Assembly: GCA_026413225.1 (NCBI GenBank) | Contig: CM048591.1 | Location: 69,094,052-69,158,051, forward strand | Source of the DNA: Otis tarda | Taxonomy: Eukaryota > Chordata > Aves > Otidiformes > Otididae | Length of the DNA stretch: 64,000 nt | Direction: 5' to 3' | Part shown: in pieces, positions 48,302-60,700 of the stretch | How the letters are laid out: each line of letters opens with the position of its first letter | Position numbering within the stretch: position 1 is the stretch's first letter | Position numbers and translations under genes: made by a program | Notes under the pieces: model-generated | Database searches by the model: none | What the model saw: only the letters and a program-made list of their open reading frames with translations | Told to the model about the DNA's origin: nothing

Positions 48302-48765
48302 TACCATTCATCAGCCTTGCACCACTGCTGATCTTTCAGACTGTTCACGTCTCAGGGTTTGCTTCCCTGTTTGAACAACGGTGAGTACATTGCGTTAGCT
48401 CTGTTTTCATAGGCCTTTTAAAATCCAGGCTGCATTTCCAAACATACCTCTCCTGTATACTGACAGATGTATTTTTATCTACTCATAGGTGCTTTGTAAA
48501 GAACTAATTTGGTCATCTTTTAAAATGAGGGTAAGAACTCTGTTTGTCAGCTGGTCCTGTATTTCCATGATGTCTGACAGCAGAGCACATTAGTATGATT
48601 AATTTATAATAGAAAACAGGGCGTTCTGAAAGGACTGCAGGGCTTCCATGAAACGTGAGCAAGTTGGAGCTAACATAAGCTATATCTATTATTTCAATTC
48701 CCATGTGAGGTCCTGCTTTCTTAACTATAAATGATGTACAGCCTCTTTTACATACTCTGTTCTGG

Positions 48766-48799
48766 ACACTAGTGCTCAGTGTAGCTTGTGTATATCTTT
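48766..48799 (+). repeat. 34-bp dispersed repeat, copy 2
   Basis: Second copy of the word at 46581-46614, about 2.2 kb away with two differences. The flanks do not match. Confidence 0.7.
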
Positions 48800-51084
48800 T
48801 TGGTTTACTTTCTCCTCTGCTTTACAGCTGCTGCATTAAAATATTTTAAGGTATAGGATGATGATCTGTAAAGTCTTTTTCATTTGTTTCTGATAGAGGG
48901 GGCCTGTGTAAGCTTTTCTTGTTTCTCTGCTCAGCACAGACAGATTGAAATAGCCTGACTTTAACACCTACTACACAATTTCCAGAAAAAGTGTTACCAA
49001 ATTTTAATGTCTACAATGGAAAAAAAATCTCATTTGCATATTCATTGTAGTATAACAATAAAAGCTTTTCTTTCATTCCCTCCATGTTTTTGCTTCAGAC
49101 AGATAAAATCACTGGTGCATTTGTGGTTTTATGTGAATGAGGTGTCCCTTCTCAATTACTATTTCAAAACAAGCTTGCTAATTCCCGTTGTCCTAATCTA
49201 AAAAATCCCTTATTTCACCAAAAGCTTGGCAATGTCACCTTATTTTTCTTTTCTTTTTTCTTTTTTTTTTAATAGAGTATTGACTTTATGGTTTTATTAG
49301 TTTCTAAGAACTAATCATTTTTCTATCAATACTGTAGGGTATTATTCATGGACAGTAGAATAGGATGGTAAGCAATGTTAACACTATGTTGTGCCTGCCA
49401 AAATATATACATAAAATTCATTGGAAGCCAGGATGGTTGAATTAGATCACTGGTCTGAGAAATGAAACACCTGGCTTCGAGTGCCATGTCTACCATGTCT
49501 GATGTTTGCAAAAGAAAAGCAATCTCATTTATTCCTGTCTACGAAGAGAAATATAATTATTAACTTCTGTAAAGTGTTTATGTGGTACTTCTCACTCAAA
49601 GATTTTTAAATACTATTAATTTTACTTTCTGACTCAGCTTAAGAAATTCCAGGATCCTTAAGCCATGGCACGTGGTGTTTGCAGGCTTTAATTCCGAAGA
49701 GTTGACTGTAATAGTCCTCCCAACTGTTATCTCTATATGTGATACAAGAGTTTCTGGATGTAATGGTGTTGTCGGTGTTATTTGGAGGGTCAGACTAAGT
49801 GACTTGAACTCCAAGAATATGAAATTATCTGGAGTTTGTTGTTGTTTTGGAGAGATGGCGGGGGGTGTTTGTCTTGTTGTTGGGGTTTTTTTTTGGTGTA
49901 ACATGTAAACTGCATCAATTAAATGCCGCAGTGCTATTTTGGTTTTACCTAACCGAGAGACTTAAGTGAAGGAAGATTGAGGACTTTTTCTTAAATCTTT
50001 GCCCATATAATATTTTTAAAAATTCTTTGAAAGATCATAGTGCAATTCTGTTGCACTGGGCTTGGAAGAGTCTCCAGTCTTCCCACGGTCTGTGGGGAGG
50101 GTGAAGGAGGAGGATGTAATAGTTTTGGAGTGGGTGATTCAGACTGGTGGGAGAAACAGCTCTGTACTGTGTGTAAGGATTAGAAACCCAAAATCAGCTC
50201 AGATAGAAATTAAGCTACAGTGTGTAGGGCCTGCTGGGATTTCGGAGGGCTGGGACATTCCCATCTGCCTACACTCCGCCTGTGGCTGAGAAGTGGGTTG
50301 AGCAGACGGAGTGGTTGATTCTCACAGTTTCCATAATCTTTGTTGGCAGTTTGAATCTGTCCATTGACAGTCACGTAGCTGAGAAAGTAAAATAAAACCT
50401 AATTTTCCCTTGGCTGATTGTGCTGCATTTGTATCTCCTCCAGTATATAGCTCTGGGATATGGGGTAACACTGGAACTGTTAAGTCGGTAACACTGCAAA
50501 AATGTGCATGAGTTGTGCAGAAAGATGTTTATATTTAAATGTAATGTTCTTGCTTAGAGCCATCTGGTTTATACTGTCCTCGAATTCTTTTCCAGACCTC
50601 TGTCTTATTTTCTGATTTTGTAATGTAGTGGAACATTTGCTATCAATTAGAAAAGAAAAACCCTTAATGTCCTTACTCAAGAAAAGCGACTAGCTTAAAT
50701 CTCAGGAAACTCAAGTGTATTAATTCAGAGCAGGGTGGTCTAATTCACAGCACCGTTTACAGACCAAGTCCACACAGTCTGCCATCACAACCTTTGGGAG
50801 AAGGGAAGCCTGTGTAAGCCCTACAGCTGAATGTCTTCCCTGGTGCTTGTGCACAGCCTGATAAGGAAGCTGTGAGCTGCTGTTGTTGCATCCTCCTACG
50901 AAAAGGAAGACAAGGCAGAATTAAGGATTTTGTAGTAGGGCTCGTTGGCAGCACTGAATTGTACAGCCAGCTGCTTCTACCTGCATGATGGGCCATAAAA
51001 TAAGTGTTGCAAACCTTTTGTCACCGCTGGAGAGTTTGGACCACTACAACTCAGAAAAAGCTTTGGTAGTCACAATATGTAGGC
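48800..51084. other. Non-coding DNA, no recognised feature
   Basis: Unique-looking AT-rich sequence. No gene or transposon recognised up to the CR1 at 51085. Confidence 0.55.
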
Positions 51085-52513
51085 ATTGGAAGAGAGGGAA
51101 CATAACCCCCATTTTTAAAAAGGGGAGTAAGGAAGACCCGGGCAACTACAGGCCGGTCAGCCTCACCTCCGTGCCTGGCAAGGTCATGGAGCAGATTCTC
51201 CTGGAAACCATGCTAAAGCACATGGAGAGCAAGGAGGTGGTTGGTGACAGCCAACATGGCTTCACCAAGGGCAGATCGTGCCTGACCAATTTGGTGGCCT
51301 TTTATGACGGGGTAACAGCATCGGTGGACAAGGGACGGGCAACGGATATCGTCTACCTGGACTTGTGCAAAGCTTTTGACACTGTCCCGCATGACATCCT
51401 TCTCCCTAAACTAGAGAGGCATGGGTTCGATGGATGGACCACTCGGTGGATAAGGAATTGGCTGGATGGCCGCACTCAGAGAGTGGTGGTCAACGGCTCA
51501 ATGTCCAAGTGGAGACCGGTCACCAGTGGCGTCCCTCAGGGGTCCGTGTTGGGCCCGGCCCTGTTCAACATCTTTGTCGGCGACATGGACAGTGGGATAG
51601 AGTGCACCCTCAGCAAGTTCGCCGATGACACCAAGCTGTGTGGTGCCGTCGACTCGCTGGAAGGGAGGGATGCCATCCAGAGGGACCTTGACAGGCTGGA
51701 GAGGTGGGCCCGTGCCAGGTTCATGAAGTTCAACCAGGCCAAGTGCAAGGTCCTGCACCTGGGTCGTGGCAATCCCAGGCACAAATACAGGCTGGGCGGA
51801 GAATGGATTGAGAGCAGCCCTGAGGGGAAAGACTTGGGAGTGCTGGTAGACGAGAGGCTCAACATGAGCCGGCAATGCGCCCTTGCAGCCCAGAAGGCCA
51901 ACCGCATCCTGGGCTGCATCAAGAGGAGCGTGGCCAGCAGGTCGAGGGAGGTGATTCTGCCCCTCTACTCTGCCCTGGTGAGACCCCACCTGGAGTACTG
52001 TGTCCAGTTCTGGAGTCCCTAACACAAGAAGGACATGGACCAGTTGGAAAGGATCCAGAGGAGGGCCACAAAGATGATCAGAGGGCTGGAGCACCTCTCC
52101 TATGAGGACAGGCTGAGAGAGTTGGGGCTGTTCAGCCTGGAGAAGAGGAGGCTCCGGGGAGACCTGATAGCAGTCTTCCAATACCTCAAGGGGGCCTACA
52201 GGAAAGATGGGGAGAGGCTGTTCAGTAGGGCCTGTTGTGATAGGACAAGGGGTAATGGGTTTAAATTAGAAGGAGGTAGGTTTAGATTAGATATTAGAAA
52301 AAAAATTTTTACAATGAGAGTTGTAGAGCACTGGAACAGGTTGCCCAGAGAGGTGGTTGATGCCCCATCCCTGGAAATGTTCAAGGCCAGGCTGGATGAG
52401 GCTCTGAGCAACCTGATCTAGTCAGGGATGTCCCTGCTTCTTGCAGGGGGGTTGGACTAGATGACCTTTGAAGGTCCCTTCCAACTCTAACCATTCTATG
52501 ATTCTATGATTCT
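51085..52513 (+). mobile_element. CR1 LINE, nearly intact reverse-transcriptase region
   Basis: This is the best preserved transposon here. ORF2 homology begins at [20 protein letters not shown] and runs through the whole palm and thumb. Blocks visible are [45 protein letters not shown] (first catalytic Asp), [17 protein letters not shown], the catalytic FADD box at 51618-51629, and [20 protein letters not shown]. The frame is open to 52020, meets one TAA (probably CAA to TAA in WSPQHKK), then continues in the same frame to the natural end at LSNLI near 52421. A normal 3' UTR and attctatg tail end at 52513. The endonuclease and ORF1 are missing, so it cannot move. It is the youngest CR1 in the window. 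Confidence 0.95.
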
Positions 52514-53515
52514 TGCTCTGTTTTCTAACAGCAACCCAAACTGGCATTTATTCTTGTCCAAACATGGAAAAGGAGGAAAGATGGGGGAGATAAGGGCTCC
52601 TGTGGTATCCCACATGTTGCATTCTTTTAGACTTACTCTTGAATCTCAAGCTTTTGCCAGGCAGTGGAACTGATCCCAGCAAGAAGTTTTAACCAGGTTA
52701 ACATGAATCCGATTTTGACCCACAGCACCTTAAGGAGACTGTGTAATGTTCTCCTGGTGTAGATGGGACTGTTACAGTCCCATAATATGTATATAAATGG
52801 AGGTTCAGGGGAGATTTTGAGTGTCTGTGAACTGTGCAGGATCAGAGCTCAGAGAAGCAGATTATAAATCTGTCTGGTTCTCTGCTGTTGGGACTGGACA
52901 AATGGGAAATCTCAGTAACAGGATTAAAGAGCAATAGAAATTTCATTTAAAGAAGTACTCTACTGGAGTTATATGAAAAGATAAATTTCAGAATTTAATG
53001 TGGTTGGCAGACAGAATCTGAGGAAACATTTCATCCCTTCCTTCTCCTCACCTCCCTTCCTTCAAGAAATGCCTACACTTAAATCTGACTGGATGTGCAT
53101 CTATGGCATGTTAGATACATGAAAAATAGGACTACAATTTTCATATCCTTGACAGCTAAACCACTCTGTACATGCAATTGCACTTTTGTGATTACAATTT
53201 CTTTGAAGTGGGGAGAGAACAGCAGGACTGAGGCTTGTTTTATCTCCACTATGGAAGTTTGGTGGAATATATTTTTGATAAACTTTCTGTTTCAGTCCAG
53301 GCCTTAGAAATACTTCTTTCAAAATGTGTCCTAACAGAAGCTGACACCTTTTAACTCTAGTGATATATAGTGTATATCAGTAGGCTTTTATTTAGAGTGG
53401 CACAGACTTTCAGATACACTGTCTACTTCTGGAACCTTAGAACAAGTGAAGAAAATTGCTTACTTTCCCTTTTTTTCTCGATCCAATGCAATTTTATTTT
53501 TTCTCTTTGTTATAG
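52514..53515. other. Non-coding DNA, no recognised feature
   Basis: Unique-looking sequence that would be intronic if the exon candidate at 53516 is real. Confidence 0.5.
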
Positions 53516-53727
53516 TGCACATTTGGATTCCTGCTGATTAGGTTGCCTTAAAGTGATGTTAGAGCAGCTAAGTTGGCAGGAAGGTGTGCCGTTGTGTGTC
53601 TTAAGTAAGCGCAAATTCACAGTGGCATCTTCTACCCTTCCAGTTGTTGAGACTGCAAGAGTGCTTTGCAGATATGCTCAGTGGCTGAAATTGGACTGTC
53701 TGTGGAGCATTAAGTTGAGATCACAAG
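53516..53727 (+). other. Candidate exon with strong splice sites on both sides
   Basis: A pyrimidine-rich acceptor (ttttttctctttgttatag, ending at 53515) and a consensus donor (acaag followed by gtaagg, at 53727/53728) bound 212 bp. Within it an ATG at 53556 opens 57 codons without a stop up to the donor: MLEQLSWQEGVPLCVLSKRK, then FTVASSTLPVVETARVLCRY. Before that ATG the frame has stops, so it would be a start-codon exon with a 5' UTR, or a non-coding RNA exon. It lies 13 kb downstream of the CpG island, in the same direction as the plus-strand donors there. I recognise no protein family. Confidence 0.35.
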
Positions 53728-56700
53728 GTAAGGATTCTTCTTTCAGGAGGAAACTGTTGGCTTGCATTGAGTTTGTTGCTCAGCCTTAGTCCCCTCAGAA
53801 ATTTAACATCTGCTATGGTTGGAAGAAAGAGTCTCAAATACAGTCTTGGGTTCACTTACGAAAATTGAGTAAACATTTAAGCATGTGTTCCAGTCAGTCA
53901 TCTGTTGCCAAGAGTTTATTTCGTCAGTCCCAGATTCTGCAGTGAGATTTCCAACATGGAAATAATAGGGATGATAGGGCCACTGGTGGGATTAGAGGAA
54001 GAGCAGAAGAAACAGTGATGGTGAAAGTCTGTTGCTAGGACAGAAAGCCTTGTACCAAGCACAGAATGTTACCCAGTGATTGTTCCCAGAGCTGCTGGGA
54101 GGTGTGTGTATTTGGCTAATCAGGGTTTGGTTTACAGGCGCTGAGTTGTTGCTGCTTCTACCTGGGTAGTCACTTCCAGCTTTGTTGCTTGTACTTCAGT
54201 GAGAGCTGTGCAATTGTTTCCAAGCTTGGCTATTTTTTTAGTAATAGTTTTTGTAAAATTCGGTCTGGGTCCATCTAATGGCAAATGCAGCTTCCGAGGA
54301 TTGGATGAGACCCCTGAGGTGTAGCTGTGTGTGGAACTTACACAGCAGTATCTTCTGTGTAGGTTCTTTGAACAGACAAAATGCTTTTATGTTACTTGAA
54401 AATGGACTGAGAAAGATAGGGAGTGTGGTTGGGAGAAGGAGGAATGAACACCTTCTTACTGCAGAATAAGAATATCCTTGTGAAGGATTAATGGCAGCTT
54501 AATGGTTAGTTTTCTGTGACTGTAACTTTTTTTTTAAAAAGCTGATTTATCTCAGTAGGGTTTTAAAAGTTTATTTCTCACTATATGTTCCAAACTATTC
54601 TGGCACATGATTTAGCACTTAGGTGCATTTCAGCAAAGTTAAATCATGAAGCATTCCCCAATTTTGAGGAGATTAAAAAAAAAAAAGAAAGAAAGAAAGA
54701 CTGGCTACTTTTTAATGTTGCTGCTCTTTTCCAGCAATAACACATTTTAGACTTGGCACTTAGTGTTGTAAACCTGATCCTTGTCACAAAGTCTTACTTA
54801 AAATATCTGTTTATCGACTTCAGTTTCTAGAAAGAGGCTCTGAGATTTTATACTCTCTGGGGCTTAGATATCTTTGGCAGCTGGTAGTGCTGCTTCTGCT
54901 GCATACTCAGCATTGCAGCTGAATTGGGCAAAAATAGTGCCTGCAAACAGAGATAATATTAATTACTCCCTGCAATTAGGTAAATAGCTACATCTGTGCA
55001 TAACAGGAGGAGGGAGAGGGTTAATGAGGGGCTAATTCTGTCCTCAGAGGGGCCACAGGGGTGATGGGAAGCAGCTGCTGTACTGCAGGCTGTGCAGGGT
55101 GATGCAGGGAACAGGTGAGGAGCGGTACAGAGAGAAGATAAAAATCCATCTGGCAAAGAAAGGATGCAGAAAGGTATTGTAGGCCTGGATCCCTGAGAGA
55201 GGAGAAATCCTAACAGGCAGGAGGGAAGGAAAGGAAGATTCAGGTGGAATCATAGACTGGAAGAGGGGGTGCAGCCACCTGCATGCGCTTGACCTTGATG
55301 TGCAAACATCAAGGCTTACAGTTAGGTCAGTGTGGTATGGTGTAGCTTGGATATTAAAACAGCACAGCCCTGTTAATGGAAAGCTTAGCTGAGCTAGCTG
55401 GCCTTTAGAAAGTGAAGGAATGTTGCTCAGGAAGAATGCTGGGTATATACGGGCAGTGATTCACCAGAACTGCATACTTCTGATGGCTTTTGTCAAAATA
55501 CGACTGAAAATAGGAGTTTGGTTTATTGATGTCAGCAACACAAGAGTCAAGTCATCCAGAGCTCTGTAGTGTATGAATAATCAAGTAATTCTTGTCTCTG
55601 GTACGTAGCATGATGTTGTCACCTGAAAGTTGGCTTCTTTCTACACCTGTCATGTGCATAGACATGTCTTGTCTTCCCACATACCAGTAGTTGTAACTGG
55701 TATTCATACACAAAACCTTTCAGCAGATGCCTGTGCCTGCATTTTGAACCGATGCTTGTTTCTGTGGCTGAGGATACTCGTTAAAGCCCCAGAAATGCTT
55801 TCACTTAAGCCAGAGCCTACTCACTTCATAGACAGGAAACTGCTAATGCCTTTCCCACTGAAGACGAACATTTTTCCTGCAGTTGATACAGTTAGCTGAG
55901 GCCAGGGGGGAAACCAACTTCAAACTTCTCAGCAAAAAGAGCCATGGAGTATACCCCAGAGATGTACTTGAGAACACAAGGATTGCTTGTATACAGGCTA
56001 GCTTGACTCAAGTGTTAATGTAGCAGAGGCCAGTGGTGTAATATATGCATAGATTTAGGTTGCTGATGGCAAAAAATGGTTAGCCTTGTCAGCTGCATGG
56101 CTGAGCACTGCCCCACAGGGCTGTAATGTATTGAGCACCAGAACTGTAAAACCAGAATGCTTCAAAGAAAGGCAAGAGGGAGGCTCAAATGTGGGAGTGC
56201 ACCTTCTGTTAAATAGATTAGGGCATGTCAGCCTCCAATGGTGAGGGAGAAAAAGGAGTACATATTTTGAGTGCATTTTAAATTCATGAGTGGTACAAAG
56301 ATGAAAAGGGACAAAAGTGATCTTTGAGGTGCAGAATGTGCAAAGCAATACCAGGGAAGCATTGATCCTGTTTTTTTTTTTCACTGGTGTTTATTCAGTT
56401 CGATTAGAGTGGTTACTGTTTCATTATTAAAATTCTGTTAAAGGTAATACTTTTTAATATGTGAAGATTTTAGAAGCCACAGAAACTATTTTTGAGAATG
56501 TAAATTAAAATAGAATAAGGCAGCAGTGTAATTCTTCACCTGAATTGTGAAGTGTTGTGTTACACAAAGGGTGAAGCCATGGAATACCAAAAAAAAGTAA
56601 CTTCCTCTTTCACTCTACCAAATTAGGTGAGTAATATGCCACATGCTGAATAAAGATACAAATGATAATAATATGTGAGTGAGGAATGTGCTCTTTGAGG

Positions 56701-57707
56701 AATTAACATGGAGCAGCTTTAGGTTTGGTCTCAGCAAGTGTTTGGGCCTCTGCAGTGTGCAGGGGTGAAAAATAAGCCATGTGTTAAATGGATTAATGCA
56801 GTGTTGATCCTTTTCTGTCAGGACAATTAACATGAGTAAAATATTTGCCCTACTTTAAACAGATAAGGAGGTACTGTATTGTGTTCCTTTTAAGATTAAT
56901 GTTCCTATATAGGCAGCAGAGAGCACAAGATGTATTTCCTGAACCTTATGTAGATTTATAGCTGTGCCAGTTACTGCTTGAAAGCTCTGTATGAGCCGTG
57001 TTCACAGTGAGTCTTTTTTTGTGTATGTTAGTGAAAGTGGTCACAAGAAGGATGCAGACATTTTGAAGTGTTAAGTGGGATGTATGACAAGTACAATACC
57101 TTTAAATTATAGATTTTTTTCTTGTCATGACCCCTGATTTTCTTTTATATATGTGCATATGTGGGTATGCATTTATATGAGATAAACATAAAAAATATAT
57201 TTTATTAATGCTTCAGAAGTAGCTTCCTGTGTTGTCCTGGCTTCCTCAGAGAATTAGTAATGTTTTTTTGTGTTACTATTGGATGATTTAAAGCAAAGAA
57301 AATTACACTCAAGGAGAGAATGACAATCTCATGGGACGTGCACTTTCCATGGAACTGTGCTCTCAACTCATAAATATCTATGCGACTCCTGTTTATGTAA
57401 TAGGATTGCATGGGTGAAATACGGGGTTGTATTTGGCATTTAGAGTCGAAGATAAGGAGTGAGACTGCCTTGGGCTTGGTAGAGACAGGCACGTAGTGGT
57501 GGAAATACTATGTAAATTAACCTGAAAATGTTAGAGCAATTTTTATTTTTAATTTTTGTTTGACTGAAGCTTTGAACTTTGCTAATTATAAGCATCTGTA
57601 ATTTCATGAAGTGCAATTAAATTTTGTGTGTATGTATGCCAGTGAAGATTAATTGTCCAGTAGATACTCTAAAACATTTAAGTCTTAACTTTTTTTTTCT
57701 TTTTCAG
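53728..57707. other. Non-coding DNA, one simple repeat
   Basis: Contains an A/AAAG simple repeat at 54675-54700. No gene or transposon recognised. Confidence 0.5.
54675..54700. repeat. Poly-A followed by AAAG repeat
   Basis: Twelve A, then gaaagaaagaaaga. Confidence 0.85.
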
Positions 57708-57718
57708 ACAAATTGCAG
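57708..57718 (+). other. Possible 11-nt micro-exon
   Basis: A very strong acceptor (tttttttttctttttcag, ending at 57707) is followed only 11 bases later by a donor-like cag/gtaaag. The 11 bases acaaattgcag could be a micro-exon, or the acceptor could open a longer exon. Chance pairing is also possible. Confidence 0.15.
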
Positions 57719-60700
57719 GTAAAGGTCATATAAAATGACTAGTCTTAACTGAAATACATAGTAGTCTGATTAGAAAGTGGCTTTTCCATTTGCAGAAATG
57801 TTTGACATTTAACAGAATTTTTATGGACTTTGTCCTGACAAACAAGGGATTTTTTTTTTTATGTCAATTGAAAAAGAAAATAGAGGCATCCTCATTTAAA
57901 AAAGAACTAAAGCTTATTTATCAAGTCCCTGCATCTGAACTTATGATACAGAAGAACAAAAATGAGCTCACTATAGGAGGAGAGGTTATGAGAAACAGGT
58001 TTAATCTTGCACTAGGATTTACCAGACACCTTTTCCTACCCATAAGTTGTGCAGACAGAGTTGTGAACTGGGCTAGAATTCTGACCATTACATTTGTGGA
58101 TGACACTTAGTTTGATTAGCTACAGGTTGGAACCACTGGCTAATTCTACCTTGGAATTACTTTTGATGCAATCTTTACCAGTCGGCTCAAATGTTCTAGC
58201 GTGTCACACTATAGACACTTGATTCTCTGCAAATTGTACGGCTCCTTAATTTTGTATTTGGAGAAGCCTGCTAAATAAATGGCTGAAAAAGTATGAAGCC
58301 ACTTGAACAAAATGCCATGCTTGACACTCCAGACAAAGGTACCGTGTTGGATTATTAGTCCAGTGCACAACAAAAGAAAATATTTCTCCTGAATGGACTA
58401 ATATATCCAGGCGTAACTGAAATACTAAAAAACTTATCTATGTAAATTCCTGTTGAGTAAACAGGTTGAAGTGTGCCAGCTGTGCAGATTAGTCTGTGCT
58501 GCTGCAATTGATAATGAACATTTATCAGTGTTTGTTTTGATCTTTTTAGTTGTTTGTGCACTGGAGGTTCCATTACTTAAAATACAAACCATGTACTGAC
58601 TCAAGAAGAAAAATACATTCATGCAATTGAATTTAATTGAAAAAATCTGGTTCACAAATGGTATATCTCTGTGCTGTCTGCTTCCTTCTGAAGATACTTG
58701 ACTTAGGAATGAGTTTGAGGCATCACGCAGAAATCTTGTGTAAGATTTTTTGATGGTTAGCAGCAGATACAAACACGCAAGTAACGGGTATCAATCAGAG
58801 GAAGACAAGGTGGTGGAGGGCGTTTTCAGTTTTTCAGTCCTCTGACTCACTGTTTTGGTCTCACAGGAAAAAAAAAACTTACTGATTTTCACAAATGCAA
58901 ATTTTGTTTCATGACTTTCCAGAAGAGGTTTTAAGTGGAATTCTTCACTAAGAGATTTACTTTGAATGAGTTATACCATAGAGAGCAAGAACTTATTTGG
59001 ATAGACCTATGGACTGTTTTTTGAAGGAAGAGAGTCGGAACGTAGAAACTGTGCCTGAGATGTTTCTTTATTTAGCATGTTGAGGTTAGTTGTTTATCTA
59101 AATATAAAAAAAACAAATACTAGTTACAGATGTACTGAACCGCAGCTAAGCAGATGCTTTTTTAGCTTTTTCTGTTGCAAACAAGCTCCTCTAATGGTGG
59201 TGTTGTAACTGGCTGATGGGTTTGGTGGAGCTTTTTTTTCCCTTGGTGAAGCACCAGATTTTGGTTTATGGCAAAAACAGAGTGCTGGATTTGGTGGACC
59301 ACTGATTTGACCTGACAGCACAAATTTTGTGTCTCTAAATTTACAGTGACAGCCGATCATGTAGGTCATGCTGGAGACAAAGATCCTTGTATCACTGTGG
59401 ACTAGCTTTGTTGCTAGTCCACACTCTTATCTTTGGAAATCAGAAATAATTTTCTGCTTGAGAAGTTTTGAAAAGAACACAAGAACTATGAGATGCTTTG
59501 AAAAATTATTATTAAACTAGCATAATAAGTAGTATCTAATTTTGGAGTGGCTCTTGAATGACAATCTCTATTTTGAGATCTGGATTGTTCTCAGTCAGAA
59601 TAGTCTGAGGTTGAAGGAGCAAATTAAGACCATACAAAAAATGGTGGCGCTGTTGGAAAACAAGTTGATGTGGATGAGCTTACACCTCATCTGTGACATT
59701 TGTTGTATCCAGAACTAGAATGTGGGTCACCTGAATTCTAAATACGAAGGATTGAGTGGGGTACCTTCTTGGGATTAGAGAAGAGGGTTTTGGCATCCTG
59801 AGATTTGCAAGGCATAAGGACCTGCACTGAACCTCACTGATTTCTTGCTTCTCAGTTCATTTTCTGCAGTTGTCTTGGGCAGAAGGTGAGAGAGGGGAAA
59901 AAAATAGGTTTGTTTCCTCTTTTCGTCAATTCAGTGATAAAACCAGACATAATTTACTTTACCTAAATTATATTGAGAGTAATTGTAAGGAGGGGGGAAC
60001 GCTAAATAAGTTAACTGAGGTGGGATCAAATCCTGCTTAGTAAGGACATATCAAGGCCCCCTTACCTCATAATGATGTGTTAATAGCAATTTTTTGCTTT
60101 TACTTAAAGAAGGCCTGTCATTGCAGTCAATGTGTTGAGACTGACTTGAAGTGAAGACAGTATTTTGCCTGAGCATGGTCTCCCCACCACCTGGTTTCCA
60201 TCTCCTGCATTGCTGTTACTTTGCTCCCTCACTGGGAGTGGGAGTAGCAACAGATTCCTCCTTTGGAGGGCAAAAGTAAGGCTGAGCCTTCATATGTGAT
60301 GTAAAGGCCAGCTCAGTCAATACTGTAGTTGTTTTGTGCCATCTCTAGATTCAGATGTATGTCACTTTTGGTTACTTTTAAATCTCCTTTTTAGGCCTTT
60401 ATTCTCATTTCACCTAAAACTTTCCTTTCCATGAAGGTGTAAATGTCTGCTGTAATAGAAGTAGAACAATTAGTCTAGCCCTCGGGTACACTCAGAAGTA
60501 CAAATTAGCGCCAAGCTCCATTCATTCATCAAGTGTGAATTTTTCCAAGGAAGATCTTAGATCTTTTCCGTGATTATATCTGTATCTTTTTTTAAAAAAA
60601 ATATATATTCTAAAACTGATCCTGCTCACTGGAATAGCATTAGATTGCCCATTCCATGACATTTTTTGAACCATCTTATAGTGTATTTTCTTTATCAAGC

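Noticed and set aside
51498-52181. Minus-strand open frame of 227 codons
   Set aside because: Antisense shadow of the CR1 reverse-transcriptase region.
55247-55275. aatcatagactggaag, resembling a reversed CR1 end
   Set aside because: The match is too short and lacks the following ggacctc block.
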